Shown here piece by piece: positions 23,764 to 30,300 of a stretch of DNA of 34,592 bases (position 1 is its first letter; every line of letters begins with the position of its first letter). The position numbers and the translations under genes were made by a program. The DNA comes from Anaerolineales bacterium. Lineage in GTDB: Bacteria > Chloroflexota > Anaerolineae > E26-bin7. Where the stretch lies: positions 1 through 34,592 of the forward strand of contig SOHZ01000469.1 in NCBI GenBank assembly GCA_004377365.1, written 5' to 3'. The notes under the pieces were generated by a model. That model saw only the letters and a program-made list of their open reading frames with translations. It searched no databases and was not told the DNA's origin.

Positions 23764-25464
23764 TCAGTCTCTCTCTACTTGAATGGCGTGCTCCTTCACC
23801 AAAGGATAATAATTAAAAGAGCAATCGAAAGCTGCTTTCTCCCCCGTCCTGACACGCCGGGGCTCACTGTAGACAAAGCCAGCGTTGATGATTTTGCCCC
23901 ACTTGTCGTAGAGGGTGACAATGACCTGTACGCGGTCGGCAGTCCTTTGGCCGCTGTTCTTCACTTCGCCTGTCACGTGATAGAAGCCCACCCCATCCTC
24001 ATCAGCATGGCTTTGGACCACCTCCAGGCCCGCCAGTGGCTGCTCCAAAGTCGGCCGGGCCGTGATGCGCAGGCTGTACTCCCATAGGTCCACTGGTCTG
24101 GGCAGGGTGAGAGCAAAGGGCGAGCGCTGGCCAGGGAGAAGGACGTCCATCATGGTAGAAGTGGACACTTCTTCGATGACATCCCCACTGTCGTTGTAGA
24201 AGGTGGCCCCTACCAAAACCCTGTCTACATTCATCTGGAGGTCGTTGCGCACCTCGCCTACGATGGTGAAGAAACCCAGGTCGTCTTCGTAGTCGTGGCT
24301 GCTCATGAGGCCCAGGAGGACGGTGTCAGGCGGCAGAGGAGTGGGGGTGGTCACGATCCGTCGCGGAGTGGGCGATGGCCAAGGCGTTTGGGCGAATGCA
24401 GATGTGGCTGTGAGTCGCCGGGTAGGGGACGGTGTAGGCGTCCGGCTGGGCGTGGAGGTGGGCGTAGGTGAAGGGTTCACAGTAGACGTAGGCGTGGCCG
24501 TCGGTCGCCGGCCAGGCGATGGCCGGGGTGTTTGGGTAGGTCCAGATGTAGCCATCGCTACCGGTTTGGGCCGGGCGCGGGTAGTGGTCAGCACCTCGCA
24601 GGCAGGCGACTCATAGCTACCGTCGTAAGCCACGATCAGATAACGATAGGCCGTACCGGGACGCAGGTTCAGGTCGCTGTAGCGTGTTCCCTCCACGCTG
24701 GTCTTGTAGGTGTACAAACCCAGACCCAGGCCCATGTCCCAATAGATGTAGTAGGTCAGGGATTCTGGGCCCGTGGCTGGCTTCCAACTCAGGTCAATCC
24801 GATCGCTGCTTGCGGAGAGGACCTTGATCGCGGCTACCGGGGCTACGGTGGGTCGTGGGGTCGGGGTGACCGTGTCCGTGGGAGCAGGCCCCTCGACTTT
24901 GCTCGGGACAGGCGTGGGTGTCAACGTGGCTGTCGGCGTAGCGGTTGAGCTGGCCGTGGGAGTATGGGTGCGAGTGGTAGTCGGTGTGTTGGTCGGCGTA
25001 GTAGTGTCGGTAGGGATGGGCGTTGAAGTGTCCGTCGGAGTATGGGTGGGAGTGAGAGTCGGTGTACTGGTCGGCGTAGGGGTGTCCGTGGGGATGGGTG
25101 TTGGAGTGTCCGTCGGAGCAACCGTATCAGTAGGCGTTGGGGTGTCCGTTGGAAGCGAAGTGGAGGTGGGGGTATCGGTTGCCGCAACAGTATCAGCAGG
25201 CGCAGGCGTAGGGGTAGACGATGGGACAAGCGTTTCGGTCAGGGGGGGGTGCGCTGCACCAGGGGTGGGGGTGAAGGTAGGTCTCAGAGTAGGCGTAGCC
25301 TGGGCCACCATCGTCGGGCTGGCAGGGAGTTCCACCTTCACCGGCTCATACAATAAAGATTCCAGATCGGTAGCCACCAGCCAGGCCAGGATGCCGAAGA
25401 CAATGAGATTCACAACGATCAGGATAGCGATGACGCCCATCCATTGCCGAGGTGTGAGTTTCAT
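23764..25464 (-). CDS. Membrane-anchored protein with Thr/Pro linkers, FN3-like and two FxLYD-type domains
   Basis: The 566-aa protein has a short cytosolic N-terminus and one membrane helix at about 10-33 (MGVIAILIVVNLIVFGILAW). A Thr/Pro-rich stalk runs from about 50 to 205, and an FN3-like domain from about 210 to 300 (IKVLSASSDRIDLSWKPATG...YRYLIVAYDG). A second Thr/Pro stalk spans about 305-385. Two homologous beta domains follow at about 386-475 and 476-566. Each contains a 'GFF/YxxxGEVxN..xxxxDRVxVxxTxYDxxGxxI' core, the FxLYD pattern. This is an extracytoplasmic display protein; a ligand cannot be named. The first stalk is interrupted by VPSKVEGP, coded by a dispersed palindromic repeat. 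It lies 9 bp after the ThiS-like gene. Confidence 0.85.
   Translation of the reverse strand: MKLTPRQWMGVIAILIVVNLIVFGILAWLVATDLESLLYEPVKVELPASPTMVAQATPTLRPTFTPTPGAAHPPLTETLVPSSTPTPAPADTVAATDTPTSTSLPTDTPTPTDTVAPTDTPTPIPTDTPTPTSTPTLTPTHTPTDTSTPIPTDTTTPTNTPTTTRTHTPTASSTATPTATLTPTPVPSKVEGPAPTDTVTPTPRPTVAPVAAIKVLSASSDRIDLSWKPATGPESLTYYIYWDMGLGLGLYTYKTSVEGTRYSDLNLRPGTAYRYLIVAYDGSYESPACEVLTTTRARPKPVAMATSGPTQTPRPSPGRRPTATPTSTVNPSPTPTSTPSRTPTPSPTRRLTATSAFAQTPWPSPTPRRIVTTPTPLPPDTVLLGLMSSHDYEDDLGFFTIVGEVRNDLQMNVDRVLVGATFYNDSGDVIEEVSTSTMMDVLLPGQRSPFALTLPRPVDLWEYSLRITARPTLEQPLAGLEVVQSHADEDGVGFYHVTGEVKNSGQRTADRVQVIVTLYDKWGKIINAGFVYSEPRRVRTGEKAAFDCSFNYYPLVKEHAIQVERD
24886..24909. repeat. 'PSKVEG' palindromic repeat inside a coding region
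   Basis: CCTCGACTTTGCTCGGG, read on the plus strand, is a short palindrome-like unit of a type dispersed in many genomes. In frame on the minus strand it encodes VPSKVEGP and breaks an otherwise uniform Thr/Pro stalk. Confidence 0.5.
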
Positions 25465-25473
25465 AAAAAGTCC

Positions 25474-25665
25474 TCACCCCCCCGAGATCACCGCCACCAG
25501 CTTGATCACATCGCCGTCGCGGGTGAGGGTCTCTTCGTTGATCAGCTGGCCATCGCGCACGGCCAGGACGGCCTCAACGTCCAATCCTACCTTGAGGATG
25601 GCATCACGGACGGTCATGCCGTCCTTCAACTCCCATTTTTTGTCGCGGTAAACAATCGTGAACAT
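25474..25665 (-). CDS. ThiS/MoaD-like sulfur-carrier (ubiquitin-fold) protein
   Basis: A 63-aa beta-grasp protein: MFTIVYRDKKWELKDGMTVR, then DAILKVGLDVEAVLAVRDGQ, and the ending DGDVIKLVAVISGG. The C-terminal Gly-Gly is the residue pair adenylated and thiocarboxylated in ThiS and MoaD, the carriers for thiamin and molybdopterin sulfur. The spacing of 'V..AI...G......AV.VNG' and the 'DGD.I....' strand fits the family. No adenylating enzyme (ThiF/MoeB), thiG or moa gene is nearby, so the pathway is open. It could be tRNA thiolation, cofactor synthesis or protein conjugation. It sits between DUF2283 (17 bp upstream) and the FxLYD protein (9 bp downstream). Confidence 0.85.
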   Translation of the reverse strand: MFTIVYRDKKWELKDGMTVRDAILKVGLDVEAVLAVRDGQLINEETLTRDGDVIKLVAVISGG

Positions 25666-25682
25666 AGTATTGATGGTTGCCT

Positions 25683-25916
25683 TTACGAGGATGAAGCAGC
25701 CGCAGCCAATGCCGGTGCGATTTCAAACACGATCCGCCCTTCTACCTGGCCCAGCACCTGGCCAGCATCCAGGATTTCCAGGCCGGCCAGTTTCCCATCT
25801 GGCCCATAGTTAGCGATCAGTTCATCGCTCAGTGGACGGGCTTCTGCAGTCCCATCCGCCAGGGGATGGAATTCAATATACAATGCATCTACTTCGGCAT
25901 CATAATAAATCTTCAT
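25683..25916 (-). CDS. DUF2283 protein
   Basis: The 77-aa protein starts MKIYYDAEVDALYIEFHPLA and contains VDALYI, LSDELIANYGPDGKLAGLEI and LDAGQVLG, the DUF2283 pattern ('YD.E.DALYI......E..EV...I...Y...G...GIEILDA'). DUF2283 proteins are small, often coded beside DUF4258 or other toxin-antitoxin-like genes, and are suspected antitoxins. Here the nearest toxin-like gene is the DUF5615 protein about 200 bp upstream. GGAGGT lies 8 nt before the ATG. It starts the short run DUF2283, ThiS-like, FxLYD, helical protein. Confidence 0.88.
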   Translation of the reverse strand: MKIYYDAEVDALYIEFHPLADGTAEARPLSDELIANYGPDGKLAGLEILDAGQVLGQVEGRIVFEIAPALAAAASSS

Positions 25917-25967
25917 GACACAACCTCCTACTTTCCATAGTAGACCAGAACGGTGACGATGACAATT

Positions 25968-26084
25968 TCATTCCAGTGCGGCCTCAATCTGTTCCACCAC
26001 CGTCCGCTGCGGCGAACCATCCCCCGGCTCACGCTCCCTAGCTATGCGCTCCGCCTCCAGCAAGGGTCTCACAATTTCCTCCAT
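25968..26084 (-). CDS. Possible 38-aa peptide, tail copy B, in frame after the DUF5615 stop
   Basis: An ATG at 26084 opens a 38-codon frame: MEEIVRP, then LLEAERIAREREPGDGSPQ, R, TVVEQIEAALE. It continues the exact frame of the DUF5615 gene after that gene's TAG at 26118-26120, with 11 codons between. The same peptide recurs as copy A at 26789-26899. Over 30 aligned codons the two copies differ at 11 codons, 10 of them synonymous and one Lys/Arg. This points to selection on protein sequence. No ribosome site precedes the ATG. It could be a tiny independent gene, a readthrough extension or the end of a decayed gene. I recognise no family. Confidence 0.45.
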   Translation of the reverse strand: MEEIVRPLLEAERIAREREPGDGSPQRTVVEQIEAALE

Positions 26085-26117
26085 AGTAGGTGCAGGCAAG
26101 AAAGGAAGAAATGTCTT

Positions 26118-26501
26118 CTAAAGGTTCCTCGCGCGCCTGATTGGCAACGCGCGAATGCGAATGCGACTTTGCTCAAAGACAACAATGCTTCCCTGTTCTA
26201 GAGCCTCCTGAAGGGCAGTCAAGTTCGCTTGCAACAGAGCCAATTGATTCTCGGGACGGCGCTCCGTGCCTCGCCGGAATAAGATAACTGATGGCTTATT
26301 GTCCTGTCGCAGGGCAAGCAGCGTGCCAAAATCGGTATCCGCAGAGATGAGAATACGATCCTCCGAGGCGGCCCGGACAAAGATTTCTTCATCTGCTGCG
26401 GCCTGCATGCCATAGTCACGGACATGGACTGCATCATGGCCCAGCCGCCGCAGCCCCTCGGCCACGAAGGGCGACAAGGCGTTATCCACCAGAAATTTCA
26501 T
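26118..26501 (-). CDS. DUF5615 PIN-like toxin
   Basis: The 127-aa protein begins [20 protein letters not shown] and continues [20 protein letters not shown] and [14 protein letters not shown]. These carry the conserved acidic residues of PIN-like nucleases: Asp6 in the first strand, the DEEI Glu and the D-T-D-F motif. DUF5615 proteins are predicted RNases. They are typically toxins coded directly after a DUF433 antitoxin, exactly as here, with a 4-bp ATGA overlap. The last stretch ([14 protein letters not shown]) is basic. Immediately after its stop, the frame stays open through the tail peptide of copy B. Confidence 0.9.
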   Translation of the reverse strand: MKFLVDNALSPFVAEGLRRLGHDAVHVRDYGMQAAADEEIFVRAASEDRILISADTDFGTLLALRQDNKPSVILFRRGTERRPENQLALLQANLTALQEALEQGSIVVFEQSRIRIRALPIRRARNL

Positions 26502-26728
26502 CCTGCCGTCACCAGAGGCAGTGCTCGTTCCCGCACGGCTTCCGCTGCAAAGCGCAGGGCTTCGCGAATGTCCTCGCTTTCTAGATCGGGAAAGGCTCGC
26601 AAGATCTCTGCTTCGCTCATACCCTCGGCTACCATACCCACAACGGTAGCTACCGGAATACGTAGACCGCGAATGCAGGGTGCTCCCCCCATTTGGTGTG
26701 GGTTAATGGTAATCCGTGTAAAGTTCAT
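26498..26728 (-). CDS. DUF433 antitoxin
   Basis: From ATG 26728 the protein has 76 aa: [40 protein letters not shown] and [20 protein letters not shown]. This is the DUF433 pattern 'I..NP...GG.P.I.GTRI.V..VL..L..G.S..EI...YP.L...DI..AL.YA', a winged-helix-like domain that acts as VapB-type antitoxin and autorepressor. GGAGGAGGG just before 26728 fixes the start. The frame is open further upstream, to 26785, without support. The ATGA overlap with the DUF5615 toxin gives translational coupling. Confidence 0.9.
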   Translation of the reverse strand: MNFTRITINPHQMGGAPCIRGLRIPVATVVGMVAEGMSEAEILRAFPDLESEDIREALRFAAEAVRERALPLVTAG

Positions 26729-26788
26729 GGTCCCTCCTCCCGGCCTTGTATATGCAGCCGTGATCATCTTCTCGAAGCAACTCACTCC

Positions 26789-26899
26789 TCACCACTTATT
26801 TGCCGACGCCAGCGCCGCCTCAATCTGCTCCACCACCGTCTTCTGCGGAGAACCATCCCCCGGTTCACGTTCACGGGCGATGCGCTCCGCCTCCAGCAG
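26789..26899 (-). pseudogene. Tail copy A: conserved peptide in frame after the STAND NTPase stop
   Basis: Minus-strand codons read LLEAERIAREREPGDGSPQ, K, TVVEQIEAAL and end ASANKW then TGA. The frame is that of the STAND gene, whose TAA lies 58 codons upstream. Between them are GLGDTISSIPEGIP and the G-rich repeat that supplies the TAA. No ATG is available in frame; only TTG codons exist. It is either the cut-off C-terminus of the STAND protein or a small decayed gene. See copy B at 25968-26084 for the comparison. Confidence 0.45.
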
Positions 26900-26940
26900 C
26901 GGGATGCCTTCCGGGATGGAGGAGATGGTGTCCCCCAATC

Positions 26941-26978
26941 CTCGCCCATCGGCGGGGAAGGGTTAGGGTGGGGGTTGT
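26941..26978. repeat. G-rich/C-rich dispersed-type repeat containing the STAND stop codon
   Basis: On the minus strand the run CCCCCACCCTAACCCTTCCC leads into CGCCGATGGGCGAGG. In one frame this reads NPHPNPSPPMGE, a string familiar from spurious extensions of genes in many genomes. The TAA ending the STAND frame is inside it. Confidence 0.5.
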
Positions 26979-29569
26979 CTCCCCCGCAGCCTCTCCACCA
27001 ACTCCCGCGCCTCCGCCAAACCCCTGCTCTGCAGCCGCTCGTAAATCTCCAGCGCCTCTTGCGCCAACGGCAGCGCCAGGTCCGCCCGCCCTTCCGCTTC
27101 CCACACGCGCGCCAAGCCGTATTGTGCCTGTGCGATGATTTCAACCCTTCCGACTTCTCTCGCTAGCGAAAGTGCCTGCTCAAACCACTGGCGCGCCTCA
27201 GCCCATTGCTCGCGGTCCAGCGCAAGTTGGCCCAGGTTACCCATGCTGTCAGCTTGATTACCTTTGTCATCAATCTTGCGCAACAGCTCCAACGCCTCGC
27301 GGTAATACCGTTCCGCTGCGTCATAATCTTGGCGCTCGTGGGCAAGCTCGCCCAAATCGAAGAGCCCATTCGCTACATCAGCATCCAAACCCAAATCGCG
27401 CCAAACGGCAAGGGCGTCTTGGTAAAGTCGTTCGGCTTCATCATAGTCTTCGCGCTGCCGTGCAACCAGCCCGCGCGTCCGCGTGGCAGTGGCTTGCTCA
27501 CGTTTGCTTCCCCCGCGTGCCCACGCCTCCGCGCAGCGGTCCGCCCACAGCGCGGCGTCGTCGGTGCGGGCGCGGTGACAGTGAATCCAAGCTGCTTGAT
27601 AGGCACGCCAACCCGCCTTGCTCCAGTCTTGCAGCGCGCGCGCTGCTTCATACGCCCACGCGCTCAACTGCACCCGCTCATCCCAACGCCCGCCAAACCA
27701 AAGGAACCGCGACAGTGCATGTGCCAAGTCAACCAACATCCGCGCCGCGTCTTTGTCCCCCACCGTTTCGCCTCGCACCGCCGCCATCTCCCACAGCCAA
27801 TTGGCCGCCGCCTCCAGGTTCGCCCACTCCGCTTCGAGCCGGTCGTACGTCTTGTAGCTCTCCTTGCCCTCGCCGCCGTATCGTTTGGCATAGTCCAGCC
27901 AAAAGCGCGCAAAGCGCATGCCCGTCTCGCCCGCCGCGTCCGCATCGGCCAGCAACTCGTCGCGGACGTAGGCGCGGGTGAGGGGGTGCAGACTGTAGCG
28001 TTCCTCGCCCAACTCTTTGTTCACCAATGAAAGGGCGTCCAGTCGTTCCAGCACCGTCTCCAACGCCGTGCGCGACAAATCGGCCACGGCCATCAGCACC
28101 TCAAACGTGGCCGACGGGACAAAGAACGAGAGCGCGCTGAGCGCCGCCACGTCGCTCGTGCCCAGCTCTTGGCGCGCCTCCTGGTAGACGAACTCTTGCA
28201 GTGGCGATTCGCGCGCCGCACCTCGCCGCAGCATGGCCAGCGCGCCGTCAAAGCTCAGCGTGACACGTACACGCATCAAGCCCAATGTGTGCACGAGCGC
28301 CAGCGGCGAGCCGCCCGTCGCGTCATGCAACTCTTGCCAACGCCCTTGAACGCGCTGCAATTTACCTTTCAAGCGCGCGTCGCGTTCGGCTTGGTGAGCG
28401 ATAATCTCGCGCGCCGTCTCCCAATCCAACTTTTCCAGGCGCAGCCAGAGCGCGCCCTCGCCGCCGCGCCGTCGGCTGGTCAGCATCGCCTTGTTGCCCT
28501 GCGGCAGGAAGCGCAGCCAATCCGCCAGCGCCTCCTGCTCCTCCTTGGTCAGCGTTTCCAGGTTATCGTAGATGATCAGGGCACGTGTCGTCTGCAGCGT
28601 GTCCAGCAACGCGCGCCGCCTGTCCTCGCCCGTCAGTTGGGTGATGCCTGGCTTGCCCAGGGTGCGCGCCGTCTCGTTGACGAACTCGTCCAGCGTGGTC
28701 GCCGCGCGCGCTTCGGCTCTGATGCCACTCGGTTCCAAACGCTTTTGCTTGGCGCTGACAAAGATGAAGGCATCGAACAGATCGCCCTCTTTGCAGCGAT
28801 AAGCCGCCTCCACCGCCAGCGCCGTCTTGCCGATGCCGCCGATGCCGTCAATCACCACACCCCAGCCGCGCTCCTCGGGACCCAGCGCGCCCAGCACCCT
28901 GTCCATCTCCCTGTTTCGCCCGAAGAACGCCGCGCGGCGCGGCAGGTTGTCGGGCACGCGCGGCGCAAAGACCTGGACTTCTTGCGGCGAAACGACGCGC
29001 TGCTTGACCTGCTCCGAATAGTCGAGGAGAAACGTGGTCAGGTTCTGGCGCACGAGGCGTTCAAACGATTCAATGCTGTCAAAGGTTCGATAGAGGCCAG
29101 GATGATCCGCGTCAGGCGTAAAGCCCGTGAAGAACTCTTTGACGCGCTGAAACTGAGCGGGGTCGAGGTCATCGGGCGGGATGCTGCGCTTGCACCAGTA
29201 GAACATCACGCGCGGACGTTTGTGTTGCTGCCACAGGCGATACGCCACGCGAAATTCTTCTTCCGTGCCAGATAGGTACTCCTTTTGCGTCTGCGGGTCC
29301 TTGCCCCCTGGCAGCGTCCCAAAGCGATGCCACAGAATGCCGATGAACAGGTCCCACGTGTCGGGCTTGAGTTGGTCGAGGATAATTTGCTCGGGGCGAC
29401 CCAGGCCAGCCACGACCTGTCGCCAATCCACCAACTCCAACGTCACGCCGACGTGCTCCGCCAGCGCTTTCAAATCCTCGACGACCGTCGCCAGCCGCGC
29501 GCGCTCGTTCGCCACATCCCTCGGCGACGCGGCAAAGATGCGCAGTTTCTTCAAACTGTCTGTGTTCAT
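26963..29569 (-). CDS. NLR-like STAND NTPase: DUF4062 - NB-ARC - winged helix - TPR
   Basis: The 868-aa protein starts with a DUF4062 domain at about 8-120 (LRIFAASPRDVANERARLAT, WDLFIGILWHRFGT), usually the effector or signalling part. An NB-ARC NTPase follows at about 217-430: Walker A GIGGIGKTAL (Lys248), Walker B LIIYDNLE (331-338), sensor TSRR, and GGSPLAL in place of GLPLA. A winged-helix/ARC2 region lies at about 460-545, and about eight TPR-like repeats at 560-865, the likely ligand sensor. Such STAND proteins are inactive monomers that oligomerise on sensing a trigger; many act in anti-phage defence. Its ATG overlaps the TGA of the corrinoid-protein gene (ATGA). Alanine and arginine codons lean to GCG and CGC more than in neighbours, suggesting transfer. 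The C-terminus GRQPPP comes from a G-rich repeat and may be a truncation. Confidence 0.9.
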   Translation of the reverse strand: MNTDSLKKLRIFAASPRDVANERARLATVVEDLKALAEHVGVTLELVDWRQVVAGLGRPEQIILDQLKPDTWDLFIGILWHRFGTLPGGKDPQTQKEYLSGTEEEFRVAYRLWQQHKRPRVMFYWCKRSIPPDDLDPAQFQRVKEFFTGFTPDADHPGLYRTFDSIESFERLVRQNLTTFLLDYSEQVKQRVVSPQEVQVFAPRVPDNLPRRAAFFGRNREMDRVLGALGPEERGWGVVIDGIGGIGKTALAVEAAYRCKEGDLFDAFIFVSAKQKRLEPSGIRAEARAATTLDEFVNETARTLGKPGITQLTGEDRRRALLDTLQTTRALIIYDNLETLTKEEQEALADWLRFLPQGNKAMLTSRRRGGEGALWLRLEKLDWETAREIIAHQAERDARLKGKLQRVQGRWQELHDATGGSPLALVHTLGLMRVRVTLSFDGALAMLRRGAARESPLQEFVYQEARQELGTSDVAALSALSFFVPSATFEVLMAVADLSRTALETVLERLDALSLVNKELGEERYSLHPLTRAYVRDELLADADAAGETGMRFARFWLDYAKRYGGEGKESYKTYDRLEAEWANLEAAANWLWEMAAVRGETVGDKDAARMLVDLAHALSRFLWFGGRWDERVQLSAWAYEAARALQDWSKAGWRAYQAAWIHCHRARTDDAALWADRCAEAWARGGSKREQATATRTRGLVARQREDYDEAERLYQDALAVWRDLGLDADVANGLFDLGELAHERQDYDAAERYYREALELLRKIDDKGNQADSMGNLGQLALDREQWAEARQWFEQALSLAREVGRVEIIAQAQYGLARVWEAEGRADLALPLAQEALEIYERLQSRGLAEARELVERLRGRQPPP

Positions 29570-30216
29570 CTTCCCATTAGCTCTTTTGCCAGTGCCACCG
29601 CTCTGATGGCGTTCTCAGAATAGCCATCAGAGCCAATCTCCTCGGCCCACGATTGGCTCACCGGAGCCCCGCCCACTATGATCTTGACCTTCTCGCGCAA
29701 CCCGGCTTCCTGGAAGCTCTCGATGACCTTCCTCTGATTGAGCATGGTGGTGGTCAGCAGGGCCGAAAGCCCTACGATGTCGGCCTCCACTTCGCTGGCT
29801 TTTTCCACGAAAGCGGAAACAGGCACGTCAACTCCCAGGTCAAAGACCTGGAAGCCGTTGGCCGACAGCATGGTGGCCACCAGGCTTTTGCCGATTTCGT
29901 GGATATCACCGGCCACGGTGCCGATGACCACCTTGCCCAACACCTGCCGCTGCTGTTGCCTGCGGGCCAGTTCGGGCTCCAGCACGGCGATGGCTGCCTT
30001 CATAGCCTCCCCACCCATGACCAGATGGGGCAGGAAGACGTCGCCCTGGGTGAAAAGATCGCCCAGCACGTTCATACCACGTGTGTATCCGTGGTCAATG
30101 ACCTCCAGCGGGTCCAGGCCTAGACTGACGGCCTTCTGAGCCAGTTCCTCAGCCTGCTCAGGCTCGCCATCTATGACACTTTGGCTCATGGTTTGATACA
30201 GTTCGTTGGTAGACAT
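29566..30216 (-). CDS. Corrinoid (methyltransferase cognate) protein, MtbC/MttC type
   Basis: The 216-aa protein binds a cobamide cofactor that takes a methyl group from the MttB partner and passes it on to a methyl-cobamide:acceptor enzyme. The helical cap (residues 1-90) is followed by a B12-binding Rossmann domain. That domain has GDIHEIGKSLVATML (Asp104, His106 as lower ligand and Gly109), VDVPVSAFVEKA, VGLSALLTTTM and VGGAPVS. ATG 30216 is chosen because AAGGAG lies 7 nt upstream. The longer frame to 30267 would add MCHCEERSDEAIPRR, a translation of a dispersed repeat. It lies 84 bp after mttB2. The stop overlaps the STAND start. No activating ferredoxin (RamA-like) gene is seen here. 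Confidence 0.93.
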   Translation of the reverse strand: MSTNELYQTMSQSVIDGEPEQAEELAQKAVSLGLDPLEVIDHGYTRGMNVLGDLFTQGDVFLPHLVMGGEAMKAAIAVLEPELARRQQQRQVLGKVVIGTVAGDIHEIGKSLVATMLSANGFQVFDLGVDVPVSAFVEKASEVEADIVGLSALLTTTMLNQRKVIESFQEAGLREKVKIIVGGAPVSQSWAEEIGSDGYSENAIRAVALAKELMGR

Positions 30217-30230
30217 AAATGTTCTCCTTG

Positions 30231-30264
30231 GGATTGCTTCGTCGCTTCGCTCCTCGCAATGACA
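30231..30264. repeat. Half copy of the dispersed palindromic repeat in the corrinoid-gene leader
   Basis: On the minus strand this reads TGTCATTGCGAGGAGCGAAG through AAGCAATCC, almost identical to the left arm of the 104-bp element at 19133-19236. It ends one or two bases before the AAGGAG ribosome site of the corrinoid gene. Confidence 0.75.
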
Positions 30265-30300
30265 CAAAAATGTGACATCGGCAAGAAGATAGGTTCTCGA

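Noticed and set aside
23973-23980. TCACGTGA palindrome as a parS core
   Set aside because: The flanks (TG and TA) do not extend the TGTTTCACGTGAAACA pattern, and the site is inside the coding region of the FxLYD protein. A single partial match is expected by chance.
24773-25651. Long plus-strand frame rich in VGVGVSVGV
   Set aside because: It is the mirror image of the Thr/Pro-coding stalk on the minus strand; low complexity with no ribosome site. The same applies to 696-1070 and 9768-10040.
28169-29275. Plus-strand 368-codon frame opposite the STAND gene
   Set aside because: It is an antisense shadow of a GC-rich gene with clear NB-ARC motifs on the minus strand.
30217-30267. N-terminal extension MCHCEERSDEAIPRR of the corrinoid protein
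   Set aside because: It translates the dispersed repeat, and the AAGGAG site points to ATG 30216.
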